Shown one piece after another: positions 36,383 through 48,058 of a stretch of DNA of 64,000 nt (its first letter is position 1; each line of letters opens with the position of its first letter). The position numbers and the translations under genes were made by a program. The stretch is taken from positions 15,438,001 to 15,502,000 of the forward strand of contig OX327686.1 in the NCBI GenBank assembly GCA_946807835.1. Reading direction: 5' to 3'. Below the pieces are notes generated by a model that saw nothing but the letters and a program-made list of their open reading frames with translations, was not told the origin of the DNA and did not search any database. Origin of the DNA: Ailanthus altissimus (taxonomy: Eukaryota > Streptophyta > Magnoliopsida > Sapindales > Simaroubaceae).

Positions 36383-36673
36383 CACACTGTAGCAATATTG
36401 GCCTTTGTAAACCCAACAGGTAGACAATATTTATCAATTGCATCTCATGCAACTCTTACCACTTGATCCTGAATACACCTTATCCTCATGCTGTAGCAAT
36501 ATTAGATAAGTGTATTCCAGATTAACTTGTCAACAATCAAATATATACTACCGATACTACCATCACACTGTAGTAATATTGGATAATACTTTCGCATATA
36601 TTTACCTCATCTCATGTTTAACCAATATAGTTTAAGTCAACCGACCAAGTCCCTCACGCTGTAGCAATATTGG
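36383..36673 (-). repeat. Copia A leader: four dispersed CACACTGTAGCAATATTGG repeats
   Basis: Copies begin at 36,383, 36,487, 36,564 and 36,655 (spacings 104, 77 and 91 bp), each a near match to CACACTGTAGCAATATTGG. Sequence between the copies is not repeated. They lie between gag and PBS. Copia B has the same motif in its own leader. Confidence 0.8.
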
Positions 36674-37109
36674 GAAAAGGCCGACGTGACTCGTCTAATA
36701 CTGTATCGACAAGATGGATCAGAATAAAACATTATCTTATAATATAATATTCTTCAATCTGATTAAGAGAGATTTTTGTTTCTATCCTAGGTCTCCATCT
36801 CATGAGGAGGGTGATTCTTAATTAATTAATTTTTCTATGTAAGCATAACTAACCCTCACCAATAAGGCTCCCATTGTGGTTACTAACACAAAAATTAATT
36901 CTGGTTTATAATGCAGACCAATAACTCTTATCACTGTATCTTATAAACTCCGATTTATAATGTAGAATGATAACTTTTATCACTACATCTCATAAACCTA
37001 CACACGTAAAATTAATCTTGAAACACTGTTCAAAACAATGTTCAAAATTATTATAGCTATGAACAGTGACAAAATTCTGTTCATATGCTACTGTTTAAGT
37101 AAATAGTAC

Positions 37110-37320
37110 ATCGCTGCAGCGCTGGGAGGTCGAACCCCTAGCGCTGCAGCGCCAATCCATCACCGCTAGGGTGTGAATTCCAGAACCTCAATGCCCTAGT
37201 ATGGGCTCGCCAGCGTTGGGAGAAAGAACTCATAGCGCCAAACCTTCAATGTTGCAATACTGGGAGGTCGAACCCTCAGCGCCGCGGTGCCAACACCCTA
37301 ATGCTCTAGCGTCCAATGCT
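37110..37320. repeat. Copia A leader: GCTGCAGCGCT-type palindrome cluster
   Basis: Repeated short palindromic words such as GCTGCAGCGCT occur together with 'gggaggtcgaaccc' (twice) in GC-rich DNA next to the PBS. The comparable segment of copia B is at 42,170-42,310. Confidence 0.6.
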
Positions 37321-37418
37321 CTACCTTTGACATACATATTTCAACACTTTAAACGCGCCATATACACTGGGCCTTTTGCATCAATTCACTCAAACAACAC
37401 CCAAATATGTCCTAAATT

Positions 37419-37430
37419 GCTCTGAGACTA
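37419..37430 (-). promoter_or_regulatory. Copia A primer-binding site (decayed)
   Basis: The - strand reads TAGTCTCAGAGC, two changes from the initiator-Met tRNA complement TGGTATCAGAGC, four bases from the 5' LTR. Confidence 0.65.
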
Positions 37431-37434
37431 TTCT

Positions 37435-40400
37435 TGTTAGGAATCTAATACACGTGGGTATATGCATGTGCAATTGTGTCTATTGCCTAAAATACAAATA
37501 TATATATATATATATTAAATGCGACGAAAGCATTAAAACATGCAATAAACACAATAAATAAAATATATTAATCACATTAATATATTACAAAGGTTCTGAA
37601 ATTACCTGAATGTGTAAAGTTATACACGTATATTTATAGAATCCGCAATAATACCAATACGTGGGCAATTCTAGTCACCAACTCGGTGGGCTTGACGAGC
37701 TAGAACAACAGTAGTATTGACAGGACTCGTCCCGAGACCCTCTACTGTAGGTTCTAGCGGCTCTGCCAGGTACCTCGATGGAAGTTCCTCAAAATATAAT
37801 TAGGTAAGTTGAGAAATTTTCGCGAGGCGAACCTCTTTTTAGTTTTTGCTACAATTGAGAAAATATTGTAATATACATAAAAATGACATCATAATTTTTT
37901 TTAAAAAGGGGCAGAGTTTCCCCTGTTTTTTGAAAAATCCATATAAAACCTGCAAAAAAATTTCACTTCTATTTCAAACACTTCTCAATACTACCAATTC
38001 AGACCTCCGGTCCTTTCTAAATCAAACCCAACACAACTCAATAGTTTCATTTGAATCACAAAATAAGCATACTCATAAAAAAGCAAAAACGATAATCATA
38101 ATATCGAAATCTTTTCTTGTTGGTTCAAAACATACATACAAATATATATGCCTATAACTACTATGCATAAAGTAAAGGGTGCTATTTAGCACATTTACAT
38201 ATACAAAAATGATCTTCAGATTTAGCCCACTACTCGACAATAGGAGAATCAGCAGCTTGCGTACCAAGACTTGCACCTGGGAAGGGTTTAGAAAACATAA
38301 AACACAAAACGAGTGAGCTAAAGGAGCTGAGTGAGTGCAATTAAGATTTCAAATAAAACAACATTATGCATAGATAGCAAATTCTAAAGTACATGCATAA
38401 ATCATGCTTCTAAAACTGATGTAAAGCTGTAAAATGGTTTCTAATATCATATGCCGATGAAATCCTGCCGAACGGATTTTATCTACATCTTTGGAAAGCA
38501 ATATCCAAAATCTGTATAACATAATAATGCCGTGTGCATATAAACGCATAAATGCTATTGATAAATTGAAAACTAGTAAAGTCCTCGCTCGGCCATTTTC
38601 TTTCTAAACTGTACCAATGGTAACCCTAAAGCTTTATACTCACGTAGCGACTCAACTAGCAGCGCACACGTGAGTAGGTCACGGGGCACCTCAACTAACA
38701 GCACCTACAGTGAAATCTCAAGACATCTCACTGGCTATGCAGCGGGATCCTACATCGTGTACAAATAGCGAGACAATACCCTATACACATAGAGCGACTC
38801 ACATGACTCAACATCCCGACTTCCTAAAGTTAGTGACACACCCTAAGCCCTGCCTATGTGCACGAAATATACCGATCGAGTCTAATACAATCACCACCAC
38901 TATAATATGAGGGTACCAATGGCCTTTGAAATAAATGCAAAAATTTTAAAACTGTTTCTTAAATCGAACATGTAAATGCATATCTATGGATACATATCAA
39001 GATCATAATCATGTTTATGCATTGAAAGCTCATAAAACATACATTTTTATTATGTGGAAACATAGTAAACGAAAGATAAAAGAAATGGTAGATTTGCACT
39101 CACAACCGCTCCGCGCTCAATTTCGCTCTAGATTTCTGATCCCGTTATTGCTCTCGATTTTCTTCACCTACACGCCATAAATGACATTTAGAACCAAACG
39201 AATGCTAGAATCTCATTTAACTACTAAACGCCCTAATCGGCATTCAAAGCCCGGACGCATACTATTTTCTGATTTTTATTTACAGAGTCATTTAATCTAA
39301 TCTAACTCACCACCCGGCACCCTGAAAATTATTAAACGCCTTATAACTTGGTTGGACATAATTGCCCTTCACCTTTCCAAAATGGACAATTACGTCCCAT
39401 TTTCTTCATTTTTGGCTTTTCCATCAACCATATACATTCAATATATATAGGGTACCATTTACACACAACAACTCAATCAAAACACCACTCAATCCCTAAC
39501 TTCCCTAAAGTAGCAGAATTTCACCCTCTGTTCCAACACATTTCTTTTCTCAATTTCTTGTTCCAATTATATCAAAATCAAGCCAATTTCATTCTAATAC
39601 CCTAATTACAACCAATTGAAGTCTCTACATTCAAATGACCCAAAACCCTAATTCTTACCTTGTCAATTTCTTCAAATTGATGACTCCTTCAAGCTTCACA
39701 CTAGAATTCAACTCAATCTAAACCAAGAATACACACAAGAACATCAATTGAAGTAATCTTAAAGCTCACTTATAAATTTCACAAAACAATGCTTTTCTTA
39801 CCTTTTTTTCTTGAATTTTCACTAATGGAGGCTTCAATTGAGCTTAGGGATTGGTATGTAACCTTATTTTAGCTTGATTAAGCATGAAATATCATGAAAA
39901 AGAAACTGAAATTTCACTGTAGCAGTACCTTCAACACTTGCACGAATTTTGCTCTTTTTTGCTCTAAATGTTTGCTTTTGATCTCTTGAAAACTCTACAC
40001 ACTTCCAACATATATATAGTGCTCCCTCAATTGACCATTTTGCCCTTCAACTTACTCAAAATTCCTAATTTTCTATTAGTTCAAATGGAATGATTTAATT
40101 GGTTCCTTTGTAACTATCTAGTTAGAATGGTCAAAGAAACTAACTAGAATTCCCAACTTGGCAATCCATGAGATTGCTTCTAATTGGTCCATTCTTTAAT
40201 ATATGAATTGTATTTCTCAACAAAGGCTTGTTCCATACATAACCCTTAAATGAAAATTCATATAGTAAATTAGAATTTCCTTTTCCAAGCCAATAGAGAA
40301 AAATTTCAAAAATATTCTAAGGTTGTCCGACGCTCCGATCGAGTGTGAAATTATCAAATTAGGTCTAATATCTCTCACGCACACCATAAAGAAAATATTT

Positions 40401-41498
40401 CTAACAAGGTTAAAATCGGGTAATCCTACGGGGTCTTTATTGCTCTATACCGAAATCTAGGTGCCAAGACTACTAATAGGGATTGGATATTACACCTATA
40501 GCAAGTAATGGGTTAAACTCTTAAACCTCTAAAATGGCCGAGTGTGCGTATTTCTCATTTTCTCTAAAAGGATAAAGAAATGGAATATGAAGCAATTCAC
40601 AATTGCTTCTAATGGCATCGTAGAGAAAAATGAAATAATTTTATTTGTTTAATGCTTGTGACCACAAGACTTTCTGAGATAAAGTCTCGAAGCATCTGGA
40701 TATCAAACTCTTTATGCGAATTGACAGATCCTATATTTGTACACATCGGACTCCACAAGCATCGGATCATACCCAACGACACCTAACGGTCACACCATAA
40801 AACGTTTGTGACATACGTGGAACCAAAGTATGATGGATCACTTACAAGCCTACCGTGGTACTTAGGTCAAAGGACCACGTATACAACTCAACTCGAGAGG
40901 ACCCTCCGTTGACAGCTTACATAGGGTGTCTATCAAAGGCCCTCGTGAGTCTGTACTACATCCAGTCCTAACTGGATACTTATATGTCAATACGAGCTCC
41001 AAGCTCACAGTCGGCTAGGAACGACCATCTATACCCTATAAGTACAACATATGCTGATCTATATATATAAAGTATCCACTGACGACCAGCATCGGCATAA
41101 ATAGATCAAGGATAATTATTTGAAAACATACTTGTGCAACTAGCATTTTCTAGCACCCGATTGCAACTCTTACAACTATGTAGTTACTAGTATATTCCCA
41201 GGTCTATGTCATATTACGGACAAGGCTCCAACTCTTAGATCTTTGTTGAGTATTATAACCAGCTAATACTTAGCTGTGTTAACATTTAACATTTATATCT
41301 CTCAGCATGACTAACTGTGAACCCTTATCTAAACTCTTTTAGATCTGATCTGAACTCTTTCAGATCATATAATGTCTGTAATGTTATATTACATAGTACC
41401 ATATTAATGGGTAGTAGCGATTTAATGAGAATTTACACTTGTATAAATATACAAGTATATGTACATTCATGGATGGCATGTAAGCACCGACCCTAATA
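37435..41498 (-). repeat. Copia A 5' LTR, interrupted
   Basis: The + strand starts TGTTAGGAATC and ends ACCCTAATA. It carries a 2,777-bp solo LTR at 37,718-40,494; without that it is about 1.28 kb and aligns to 30,591-32,921 with one large gap. Confidence 0.75.
37718..40494 (-). mobile_element. Solo LTR, gypsy-type family D, copy 1
   Basis: The + strand starts TGACAGGACTCG and ends GGATATTACA (TG/CA). It is 2,777 bp. No coding sequence was recognised, only chance ORFs. It sits inside the copia A LTR between 'ctagaacaacagtagtat' and 'cctatagcaagtaatggg'. Flanks agtat/cctat are only a weak target duplication. Copy 2 at 55,173-60,516 is the inverse complement. The element start at 63,614-64,000 shows that this family has a PBS and gag typical of Ty3/gypsy. 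Confidence 0.75.
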
Positions 41499-41503
41499 GT
41501 TGT

Positions 41504-41993
41504 TTTATTATTTCCATAACGTGTATGCAGGAGAACATTTATAGACTTACGGAAGAGTTTCATAAGATGAAATGGGTGTGAACTTGGGGAGTCTTACTAT
41601 ATAAAGTGCACTTGTTGTACACTAGAGTAGCGCACCAGATTGAATAATTTAATTTGGGAAGTTCTCGAAAAAGTCAGAATTATTTTAAGGTCTCTTGGAG
41701 ATATTATAGGGTTTAAATGTTAAACCGGAAATCTCAACAAGTGGGACTTGCTACTTTAACCTTTCTAATAGATGCCACATATTATGCCATTAATTTGTTA
41801 GGGCATGACATGTGACATATTTTTATTTGTCCAATTAATTATTAAGTGTTATTTTTTAATTTGTCAAACGGTGAGTTCTCTAATATCTCATTAGCGTAAT
41901 GAGATCGTTGTTAATATTCTATTGTACTTAATTATCCATGTGATGTGTAAATTAAAAATATACACACTCATCTTTCGCACAACGTACTTTTAA
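41504..41993 (+). repeat. Copia B 5' LTR, second part
   Basis: It continues the LTR after the copia A insertion and matches the left half of the solo LTR at 1,038-3,273 (inverted), lacking about 0.5 kb. It ends in 'acgtactttta' before the PBS. Confidence 0.75.
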
Positions 41994-41995
41994 AT

Positions 41996-42007
41996 TGGTA
42001 TCAGAGC
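41996..42007 (+). promoter_or_regulatory. Copia B primer-binding site, initiator-Met tRNA
   Basis: TGGTATCAGAGC, a perfect match to the standard sequence, three bases after the LTR. Confidence 0.85.
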
Positions 42008-42900
42008 GATGATTGTATGTTGTTTAAGTACTTAATTGGAGTATCCATAGTATAATTAGGATGCGTCGACACTGTCAATTATATGATTCAAATGTTGAAA
42101 AATGCATAATCAGAACGCAGCGAAAGAGACGTCGTGGTGGTGTCATTCTGCACCATGGTAGTAGGGTTGTCCAAGCTCCAATGCCGCAACATTAGATAGT
42201 GACCTAGTGCTGCAGTGTCAGAAGCTTAGCATTGAGGCACCAAGGTAGGGACCCTAGCACCGCAGCGCTGTAAAGGTTGGAATTGCGATACCGGAGGCTG
42301 GGCCTTCAGCATCACAGTACCGAGAATCTAAAAAAAGCTATAATTATGCTAAATTACTCAGATTAGTTATTTTAAATTGTTTTAAAATATTATATTTATA
42401 TTATAATTGTAATATAAACTATAGCCTATTTGTTTTTACTAGTAATCATAATGGGAGCTCTACTAGTGGCAGTTAGTTATGCATGCATATAACAAAAGTG
42501 TGATTGAGAATTACATTCTCATAAGATGAGGACAAGTATAGAAAAATATCTCTTAATCAAATTAAAAGTATTTCATTGTGAGATAATGTTACGTGGTGAT
42601 TCGTCTTGTTAATACGGTGTTAGACAAGCCACTTTGGTCTTTTTTGAATATTACTAAAGCATGAGGGATTTGGTCGGTGTGATTTAGACTATGCTGGTTA
42701 AACATATGGTGAAGCAAATATATGCGAACGTATTGCCCAATATTGCTAAAGCGTGAGGGTAGTATCAGTAACATATATTTGATCATTGATAAGTTAATCT
42801 AGAATACACTTACCCAATATTGCTAAAGCGTGAGGTTGGAGAAAAATGTCCACTTCCTTCAGTATAGTTTAAAACAATTTTAAACTGTCATTCTCCCCTT
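42008..42900 (+). repeat. Copia B leader with repeats
   Basis: A GC-richer segment at 42,170-42,310 carries words like 'ccgcagcgctg'. It is followed by three copies of the CCAATATTGCTAAAGCGTGA-type motif at about 42,648, 42,735 and 42,815, the sense-strand form of the copia A leader repeat. There is no coding sequence. Confidence 0.65.
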
Positions 42901-43439
42901 TGAGAGATTTTGAGGATTACATAAAGTAGTAGGATGTCATCTTTAAATTAAAAATGTATAAAAGTTATACCCATGATTAAAAGCGTTATTTAATTAACGA
43001 TTAAAAATATTCTGCAAAATATCTTCTAGGTATCTTATAGAGATAAGATAAGGATGAGCAATCTGTTAATATACTTGATTTTTACACAACAATTTTTTTG
43101 TACTGAAAAACATTCAGACTTGCTAATAAATCTGAGAATAGTCCCAGATTCAGAAAAATTTAGATATATTTATGATTAATAGATGATTAGAGGTGTTTTG
43201 ACAATATCTCTTTGAAAGAAAATATTATCAAAAATGGATTAAAGATGATTTGAGAGTTAGGTCATATACCCCGACCTTAATGTTTAATGATTTTTAGTAT
43301 GAACATGTGCACATGAGATGTGAAAGTAATACATTGCTCTGTTTGAAAAAATATTTTGATATATTCAAACTACACACAGAAAATAGTCATTAATGGAAAG
43401 TGGTTTTACTTTAATAAAGGTTTAAAATAGTAATTGTTA

Positions 43440-45680
43440 CTATTTAATGTACCTTACCTTAGGAAAGATCGACCCTTTAAATATCTATTGACCAATTATA
43501 AACATTTCATTGACATGTGATGCTAAGTAACACATGGGCATGAGATACCACATGTCATTCTCATATCTAGAAAGTGTTGTATGATTTGAGGTATGCTAAG
43601 AAGCTATGAAAGGAGAAGTACAGTTTTATGTAAGAAATGGAGATTTCCTAGACGTGGTAGCTATTAGGACTTTTAAGTCACTTCTCCATACTGGCTGAGG
43701 CATTACACTATATAATTAATATTTTGTGCCAAACATTATTGGTCGAATCATATCACTCCCTGTAATTAGACAGAGAGGGTTATCATGGATACATTAGAAA
43801 TAGTTCATCATGTAAATATGATAATGATAATGATAATGTTTTACTAACTAAATGGTAGTTAATGCATGGCCATCATATCTTAAATACAATAGAAAATGTC
43901 TAGGTGAACAAAAAAAATAGTAATTTGGGAACTTTGAATAATAATAAGTTTTTAGACATAAGATTAGATCATGTAGTCATAAGACGACTATCCCATTTGG
44001 TTAAGGATAGTTAGATACGTGATATGACTATGAAACCTTGGCAAGTTTATGAATATTATATTTAAGAGAAGATGACCAAATACTTATGTAAGTATTAGAT
44101 ACTAATCCACTGATTTATTAGAACTTATATATAGTGATGCATATGCTCTAATAAATCATACTACCATTGTGTAACTTTTTATACTTCATTATCATTTGTC
44201 ACTATATAAATATGTGTTTCTGGGGAAACACAAGTTGGAAATTTTAAAGTGTTCAAAGAGTTCCAACTAGAGCAGAGAAATAAACCCTTATGCATATTTA
44301 ATGCCTCTAATCAGATCGAGGCGATTATACATGAATAGTAAATTCATAAATTATTTAAAGGAGAATAAGATTCTCACTCAATATAGTCCTCTAGGTACTG
44401 CTCAATGTAAAGGTGTTTTAAAGAGGAAAACTTGGACTTTATTAGATATGGTCTGATAGATTTTGAGTTTCTCTGATCTTGTAGGATATCTTTAAGGATA
44501 TGCTATAGTAACTATTAACTACTTATAATCTTCTATCGAAAGCCATTCTTTTAGTTCTGTATAAGATATCAACTAGAAGGAAATCAAGTTTTAAGTATGT
44601 TAAGATTTTGGATGTTCTATTTGCATAAGAGTTACGCAACATGATAAACTTGCACCCAAGGGATATAAGAATTGATTCATTGTATATCCCAAGTATTCTA
44701 TAGGATACTAGTTCTATGATCCAAAGGAGTGAAATATATTCATTCCTCATTACGCCACTTTCTTGAAAAATAATTTCTCATAGATCATAGGGATTGTAGA
44801 AAGAATAAACTTAGTGAAGTCAATCTAAACATATATGAACCAATGGTGGAACTTTAAATTTAATTGAGTGAGACACCTATAACACACTTTCTTTATAGGT
44901 CAAAAAAGATATTGAGGGCCACCTTATCGGTATGTTTGATACCTATAGGTGCCCTTGGTGTTTTCTTATTTGAAGAAAAGTTTCCTTTAACTTATAAAGA
45001 ACTGATGTTGGACATTGATTCAAGAAAATAGCTAAACGTCATAATTCAAAATTGACTTTATGCATGAGAATCAAGTCTAGCACTTGATCAAGCTTCTGAT
45101 AGGAGCTATTCCTATTACTTGTAAATGAGTTTACGCAGTGGAAGCATGGGCCTAAGATGTGGGTACAGACCTACAAAGTCCGTCTAGTAGTAAAAAGGTT
45201 ATACTCAAAGAATTGGGAACTGTTATGAGGAAATCTTTTCACTAGTAATCATCCTTTAGTCAAATTCAAATTTTTGTTACCTATTGTATTCTGCTAGATT
45301 CTTAATTTTAACAATAAAATCAGGGAGTTTGATTTCATCTAAAATGAAGAGAAATCATGTGTGTTTAAAAAAGAGTAGTGGGAGTATAATTATATTTCGA
45401 GCTCTCTATGTGGTTGACATATTAAATGTCAAAAACGACGTTGATATGTTGCAAGTTAGTCGGATAAAAGTTATCTGAATAATAACTTCTCTATGATAGA
45501 TTTGGAAAAAGCTTCAATATACTAGCTATTTTTGTTACCTCATTACGCCATTAATTAGCCATGACATATATCTGAAATACTTGAGAGGTAAAGAGGATAC
45601 GTTTCTAACTCATGAAGAATGTTACTTATATATGAGAAGATACGTAGATTTGGACAGATAATGAAGGTCGATCTCTAACT
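43440..45680 (+). pseudogene. Copia B pol polyprotein, decayed and truncated
   Basis: In shifting + frames a protease/pre-integrase-like segment appears ('VQFYVRNGDFLDVVAI', 'YFVPNIIGRIISLPV', 43,560-43,790). Integrase traces follow ('SDRGDYT' at about 44,310). The integrase C-terminus reads 'DKLAPKGYKN', 'YSIGYQFYDPKE' and 'IPHYATFLEK' (44,620-44,770). RT is represented by 'KMKRNHVCLKKSSGS' and 'ALYVVDILNVKNDVDMLQ' (45,340-45,460). The usual catalytic YVDD reads YVVD here. RNase H and the 3' LTR are missing beyond about 45,680. Confidence 0.7.
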
Positions 45681-48058
45681 TAGTTAGATCGATCCAATTA
45701 TGGAATTTAGCAACTAGAGCACTTGCAAAGGATAAACAAAAACCTAGTTATTCATAGCCTTATCCTAGCAAAAACGAATAAAGTAAACACAAAATGAGCA
45801 ATCATAAATCCCAAGCAAATAAGGCATTCCAAGAAAAACAAAATCATATAAAGCAACGCAGGATAAGAGAAAAGAATTCTATATATTATCTAAACTAGTA
45901 ATATCATTCAGGGGCATAACTGCCTAGGGTACAGATATTATTCAAAAGGGTATTACTACCCATATAAGAAATACTAGTAAAAGCCAATTCAAGTAGCACA
46001 AATGGCAAGGTCTGCACCATCAAAGATAGCCATGTCCTCAGTAAACAACACATCAGTAGGGGGAACCTCGTTAATGAGGGAGCATCAATAGCTAAAGCAA
46101 GCATGTTAGGGGCAGGAGGAGGAACAACTATTGAAGTTGCTATAGAAACTACCTCAGGTAGATTAGTAACTTGGGAAGATAAGGCAAGATATTAAGAATG
46201 GTCAATAACAAGAATGTCAGGGTTAACTGTAACCTTCTGATTTTGGTGCGCCTTGGGGCAATGAGCTTATTGCACTTCTTAGCTAGAGGTTGTGGTTAGG
46301 GTAACATTCCTTGAAGACCTTTAAACACCTTGAGAAACCTTCCAACACTCTGGAACACCACCCTTCAACTTGACTTTTGGCAAAAGCTCCATCTATCTCT
46401 TGGGTCAACTTATCTATCCTTATGGCCATCTTGTCTCTAATCCATTGTAGGGTCTCCAGCTCATGTTGGGTCTCAACAAACTTGGCCTTCAGTAAAGTAT
46501 TCTATCGGGTCAACTTAGATACTCGACTCTCAATAACATCTAATGAAACGGTGAACACTTGCTCTAATATAACTTTTTTCCTTTCCACTTCAGAGACCTT
46601 GCTATATGCCTCCGTTATTTTGGTCTCGGCTTCCTCAACTCAAGCCTTTAAGTTCTTAAACTCTTCCTAAACTTGTTGGACATTCTGCCTTGCATTGGCC
46701 AAGTTTTCCTCAAGCTGTTGGATGTTTAATATCCTTCTAATAATGTCTATATAACTCATAGCAAAGGCATAGGCAACATACAATACAAGAAGATTAATAT
46801 CTTGAATAGATTCCTAAATAATAAGAGACAAACTAGTAATGAAACTCATGCCAAACAAGCTTCTTACATTGGGATAAACTACGACTATTGGGTCTACAAT
46901 GGCTATTCTTTGGGCTTGAGCTACATCCACGTAACACTCCCCTTATTACAACAGTGAAATTAAGTACTTTAGCTTAACACACCTGCTAGAAATTAGGTCT
47001 GTTGGTGTGACTATCTCTTAGGCCTAATAGACTATCACAACTACTCCTGAGAAAAAGATCGGGAACTTAAAGCCCTTGATGCTTGTTGAGAACTTTCAAA
47101 GGAGCCTCAGGCTATTGATGTGACAACTTCTTAGTAAAGGCAAATGTGTTCCTCTCATATTTAGGCCTAAGAGGCTGGGCACAAGGTTGGCCACTTTGTT
47201 CTTGATGTGACCTACGGGGAGCCATACCTCTTACATACGGCTCCTACACTGAGTGGCAAACTTATGGCAGAAGGAGCAACTGATCCATTTGATGCTTCTG
47301 ACTTGAATAAAAGATTAAAGACCCCTTAGGCATTCAGCCCCTCGAGGCACACTTTTGATCTTGATATCATCTCTCCATGACGAGACCGCTTTCAACTTTT
47401 GAACTTGCATCTATGAAATGACAAGGGAATTAGAGTAAAATAGCATAAGAAATAAAAGCCAAGTTCAAAAATCGGATAAAGTTTACTTCTCATTCTCTAA
47501 AGAACTGCACAGGATAGCTAAAAAATAATATTGTCATCCTTTAAGCCTCTTATAGCTATCGGTGTAGAGTAGGGTTGCTTCAACTTAAGCTTTATATTCA
47601 TTAGAGATATCTAGTTTGGTAGCCTAAGTACTTAAAATAATATATAAAAAGGTTATGGCATAAAAATCCGAAGGAAGTATAAAGTGACTCGGGAAATAAT
47701 AAAACTGAGAATGACCTATTTCCAGAGAGAACTGAGTTAGAATGGACCAAGATCTCTCTCGAGGTTCTGTATCTCTTAACCCCACTCTCCTCTCGGAAAA
47801 AGTCAAAACTACTTCAACCCCTTGTTGGTTAAAGGCATATTTTGAACAGTAGTAGGAGCCCTTTGGCTTAAAAAGTAGTAAAAATACTATGCCTAAATTG
47901 ATACAAGTACCACATCTCCTAAATGTGAGTTCAGACTGTCCTGCCTTCCCCTATAAGACAAATAGCCCTAACAACACCCACAAAGAGTTTGGACCTAAAT
48001 GGGATAAGACGACTCTTAAATAAGCTAACATCTTTCCAAAATAGAGTTGTATAGGAAG
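45681..48058 (-). pseudogene. Coiled-coil retroelement-like ORF remnant
   Basis: The - strand at 46,370-46,680 reads a heptad-rich segment ('EEAETKITEAYSKVSEVERK', 'VILEQVFTVSLDVIESRVSK'). It is followed after a stop by 'FVETQHELETLQWIRDKMAI' and by 'VLEGFSRCLKVFKECYP' towards 46,300. Flanking sequence on both sides is compatible with a long, broken non-gag, non-pol ORF such as those found in some large gypsy elements. The identity is a guess from composition; no catalytic motif is present. Nothing else was recognised in this stretch. Confidence 0.35.

Larger units (their letters stand above)
30591..41498 (-). mobile_element. Copia element A, full structure, nested in copia B
   Basis: It has LTRs at 30,591-32,921 and 37,435-41,498, a PBS, leader, gag, pol and a polypurine tract, all on the - strand. 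Flanks are attgt (30,586-30,590) and gttgt (41,499-41,503). Removing it restores the order of the copia B LTR as seen in the solo LTR at 1,038-3,273. Its own 5' LTR is cut by a family-D solo LTR (37,718-40,494). Confidence 0.8.
29532..45680 (+). mobile_element. Copia element B (host of nested copia A)
   Basis: A + strand Ty1/copia element. Its 5' LTR starts at 29,532 (TGTTGGAAC), is interrupted by copia A (30,591-41,498), resumes at 41,504 and ends just before a PBS at 41,996. The internal region has, in order, leader, protease/pre-integrase, integrase and RT traces to about 45,680, where it is truncated with no 3' LTR. All frames are broken. Confidence 0.75.

Noticed and set aside
36383..36673. 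CRISPR-like array (four short repeats with spacers)
   Set aside because: Plant nuclear DNA, unequal spacing (77-104 bp), imperfect repeats, and location in a copia leader.
37496..37516. AT dinucleotide microsatellite in the copia A LTR
   Set aside because: Ordinary low-complexity sequence; the one at 52,540-52,565 is similar.
39348..39605. 85-codon open frame on + in the family-D solo LTR
   Set aside because: Not kept in the other D copies (compare 56,100-56,350 inverted). It is a chance frame in LTR sequence.
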